From assembly GCF_006152145.1 (NCBI RefSeq), contig NZ_VDFV01000013.1:1-64000 (forward strand): a stretch of 64,000 nucleotides of DNA, in the 5' to 3' direction. The translations under genes were made by a program, and so were the position numbers. This DNA comes from Rubellimicrobium roseum. GTDB taxonomy: Bacteria > Pseudomonadota > Alphaproteobacteria > Rhodobacterales > Rhodobacteraceae. The notes below the pieces were generated by a model. It saw only the letters and a list, made by a program, of their open reading frames with translations. It was not told the origin of the DNA and searched no databases. This document shows positions 62,175 to 64,000 of the stretch, one piece after another. The number at the start of each line of letters is the position of its first letter. Within the stretch, counting starts at the first letter, position 1.

Positions 62175-63032
62175 CTAGAGTCCGGCCAGGAGCGTCGCTA
62201 GGTAGCGGGGGAAGTCGCGTGAGGGGACGGCGGCCTCGCGCACCAGCGCGTCGAAGTGGCGGCTGATGGCCTGCACGCGCTCGGTGTCGCGGAAGGCGAG
62301 ATAGTGGTGGCCGAGGTAGATCACCGCGAGCAAGGGCCCGAAGACGGTGATCGGCGCCGAGAAGACCCTGTGCCCGTCGTAGAGATGCACCCGCAGCGTC
62401 GGGTAGAGCTGCTCGTGCAGCGCGGCCATCCGGAGGAGCTGGGCCCGGCGGTCCTCGACGGACAGGCCCGCATAATAGCCTTCGCCACGGGCGAAGCTGT
62501 CGAGCTCGTGAAGCGGCAGGGCGATCTCGTAGTCTGAGCGTGCGCCCCGCATCCAGTCGAGGCGGTCGCGGCTCGCGCCGATGGCCTGCTCGGTGGTGCG
62601 GCCGAGCGAAGGTTCGGACTCCCAGCGCAGGATCTCGGGAGTCTTGAGCATGTCGGGCAGGCCCGTGGGGACGTGGCGGATCTTGTAGCCCGCGGCCTCG
62701 CGATGCCAGGCGAAGATCCGGTCGTCCACAAGGGCGCGGGGCGCCTCGGTCATGGTGAGCGCGGCGGCGACGAGGTCGGCCGCAGGCTCGCGCCGGTCCG
62801 ACAGGCCCAGCAGCCAGTCGGCCGACACCTTGAGGGCGCCCGCGCATTCGGCGGCGACCTGGGCGTTGGGAAGACGCACGCCATCGGGTGCCAGAAGTTG
62901 CGAAACCGTCGAGCGGTCGACCCGCACGGCGCGGGCGAGGTCGGCCTGAGTCATCCCGGCCTGGGTCATGCCGGCGAGCAGGCGTTCCCGGAACAGGGTG
63001 GCGCGCTGCCGCTTGTCGAGGTTTCGAGACAT
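62175..63032 (-). CDS. XRE-family regulator with C-terminal sensor-like domain
   Basis: A 285-residue protein: HTH_XRE at about 14-64 (FRERLLAGMTQAGMTQADLARAVRVDRSTVSQLLAPDGVRLPNAQVAAECAGALKVSADWLLGL) and a roughly 200-residue C-terminal domain of unknown ligand (WHREAAGYKIRHVPTGLPDMLKTPEILRWE...). TGLPDMLKTPEI resembles a segment in regulators linked to abiEi/ScfR-like groups, but this is weak. Divergent from the desaturase gene, 118 bp apart, so it probably controls it; GTTGC-ATCCAT-GTTGC at about 63053-63068 is a direct-repeat site candidate. Start at 63032 (MSRNLDKRQR). Confidence 0.83.
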   Translation of the reverse strand: MSRNLDKRQRATLFRERLLAGMTQAGMTQADLARAVRVDRSTVSQLLAPDGVRLPNAQVAAECAGALKVSADWLLGLSDRREPAADLVAAALTMTEAPRALVDDRIFAWHREAAGYKIRHVPTGLPDMLKTPEILRWESEPSLGRTTEQAIGASRDRLDWMRGARSDYEIALPLHELDSFARGEGYYAGLSVEDRRAQLLRMAALHEQLYPTLRVHLYDGHRVFSAPITVFGPLLAVIYLGHHYLAFRDTERVQAISRHFDALVREAAVPSRDFPRYLATLLAGL

Positions 63033-63150
63033 CGGTGAGGAAACACAACAAAGTTGCATCCATGTTGCGCATAAGCCGGCTGCACGCGTCAAGCTTTTGC
63101 CGGCATTCAGACGTTCATGGGCTGAAGGGACCACGTCGGCCCCAGGAACA

Positions 63151-64000
63151 ATGGACATGACGAAGATGACGTCGGGGGTCGAATGGCCGACCCTCGGGAT
63201 GCTGGCGGCGTGCTACGTTGCTTGGGGGGCGGCGGTGTTCTCGCTGCCCGGAGTCTCGCTCTGGCTCGCGGTGCCGGTCGCGGCCTGGGCCATCGCCCAG
63301 CACTCCTCGCTTCAGCACGAGATGATCCACGGGCACCCGTTCCGCGATCCGCGCCTGAACACGGCGCTGGTCTTTCCGGCGCTGACACTGGTCGTGCCCT
63401 ACCTGCGGTTCCGCGACACACATCTGGCGCATCACCACGACGCCAACCTGACCGACCCCTACGACGACCCGGAGTCGAACTATCTGGCCGAGCGGGACTG
63501 GAACCAAATGCCGGGTTGGCTGCGGTTCGTGCTGAGGGTCAACAACACGCTGGCGGGGCGGCTCCTGATCGGGCCGGTGGTGGGGCAGGTCTTCTGGATG
63601 TCGTCCGACTGGCGTGCGGCGCGGGACGGCGACTGGCGGGTCATCGCGGGCTGGCTCTGGCACCTTCCGGCCATGGCCGCCGTGCTGGCGCTGGTGCTGG
63701 CCTCGCCCATGCCACTCTGGGCCTACGCGGTCGCGGCCTATGGGGGGCTGTCGCTCCTCAAGATCCGCACCTTCCTGGAGCATCAGGCGCACGAGAAGGC
63801 GCGGGGGCGGACGGTCATCATCGAGGACCGGGGGCCGCTCGCGCTCCTCTTCCTCAACAACAACCTGCATGTGGTCCACCACATGCACCCGCGCGTTCCG
63901 TGGTATCGGCTGCCCCGGCTCTACCGGGCCAATCCCCAGCGCTACCTGGGGGTCAACGGCGGCTACAGCTACCGATCCTATGCCGAAATTTTCGCCCGCT
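63151..64000 (+). CDS. Fatty-acid desaturase family protein, 3' end outside window
   Basis: The frame from ATG 63151 (MDMTKMTSGVEWPTL; AGGA just upstream) stays open to the window end, about 283 residues. The three His boxes of membrane di-iron desaturases are present: QHEMIHGHPF, DTHLAHHHDAN and VVHHMHPRVPW, with hydrophobic helices between (LWLAVPVAAWAIAQ, LVFPALTLVVPYL, MAAVLALVLASPMPLW). HDAN-LTDPYDDPESNY follows box 2. Introduces double bonds in fatty acids or related lipids; regiospecificity unknown. The C-terminus is cut off. Confidence 0.92.
   Translation, partial: MDMTKMTSGVEWPTLGMLAACYVAWGAAVFSLPGVSLWLAVPVAAWAIAQHSSLQHEMIHGHPFRDPRLNTALVFPALTLVVPYLRFRDTHLAHHHDANLTDPYDDPESNYLAERDWNQMPGWLRFVLRVNNTLAGRLLIGPVVGQVFWMSSDWRAARDGDWRVIAGWLWHLPAMAAVLALVLASPMPLWAYAVAAYGGLSLLKIRTFLEHQAHEKARGRTVIIEDRGPLALLFLNNNLHVVHHMHPRVPWYRLPRLYRANPQRYLGVNGGYSYRSYAEIFAR

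Noticed and set aside
1-64000. CRISPR array or rRNA genes
   Set aside because: No regularly spaced repeats and no rRNA-like sequence were seen; the only RNA gene recognised is tRNA-Gly.

Overview
The window looks like an alphaproteobacterial genome, most likely Rhodobacteraceae (roseobacter/Rhodobacter relatives). This is inferred from the very high GC of housekeeping genes, gene order such as cdd-deoA-deoB-add-upp, the fatty-acid oxidation cluster with two MerR regulators, and the style of the proteins; no ribosomal marker is present. The left half (about 1-34 kb) is accessory DNA and the right half (about 34-64 kb) is mostly ordinary chromosome.

Layout. 1-3.2 kb: an Xre/MbcA-like antitoxin with a RES toxin, a divergent XRE regulator and tyrosine recombinase sharing a 29-bp promoter gap, a decayed second RES gene end, and a ParDE-type pair. 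3.3-7.5 kb: an IS graveyard (fragments of IS3, IS630 and IS110 families) around one acyltransferase gene, ending in an intact IS3-family element (6115-7497) with a 4-bp target duplication. 7.5-22.2 kb: an exopolysaccharide/capsule locus on the minus strand: initiating sugar transferase, GDP-L-fucose synthesis (gmd, fcl, manC), four glycosyltransferases plus one broken one, a sulfotransferase-like gene, a PglK-like ABC flippase and a Wzy-like polymerase. The matching Wzc-type tyrosine autokinase and Wza-type outer-membrane export protein lie at 30.6-34.2 kb.

Between these two halves of the polysaccharide locus (22.7-29.8 kb) sits a complete lasso-peptide gene cluster on the minus strand: nucleotidyltransferase, ABC exporter, asparagine-synthetase-like cyclase, HPr-kinase-like tailoring kinase, a 49-residue precursor gene at 23596-23745 found by reading the sequence directly, an RRE/PqqD-like B1 and a transglutaminase-like B2 leader peptidase. 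The precursor has the leader motif YxxPxL, a Gly four residues on, and a Thr at the penultimate leader position; the predicted 19-residue core begins with Ala and has Glu at position 8. Kinase and nucleotidyltransferase together resemble the paeninodin type of phosphorylated lasso peptide. This is the most interesting content of the window.

34.4-39.7 kb: two divergent clan-A (GH1-like) glycosidase genes, each paired with an aldo/keto reductase, then a small CxxC zinc-ribbon protein. 40.3-44.8 kb: a nucleoside salvage operon (cdd, deoA, deoB, add, upp) with 1-4 nt overlaps throughout. 44.9-47.5 kb: a SPOR-domain protein, an unknown membrane protein and a deleted EamA transporter pseudogene. 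47.4-55.3 kb: a fatty-acid beta-oxidation cluster (fadJ, thiolase, GST, acyl-CoA dehydrogenase, two MerR regulators) with a perfect TTACAA-N5-TTGTAA operator candidate and an unusual inverted repeat. 55.4-64 kb: two hotdog thioesterases with a MATE exporter, pyrD, DUF952, a secreted 5'-nucleotidase, an SRAP/YedK protein, tRNA-Gly(TCC), TspO, an XRE regulator, and a fatty-acid desaturase cut by the window end.
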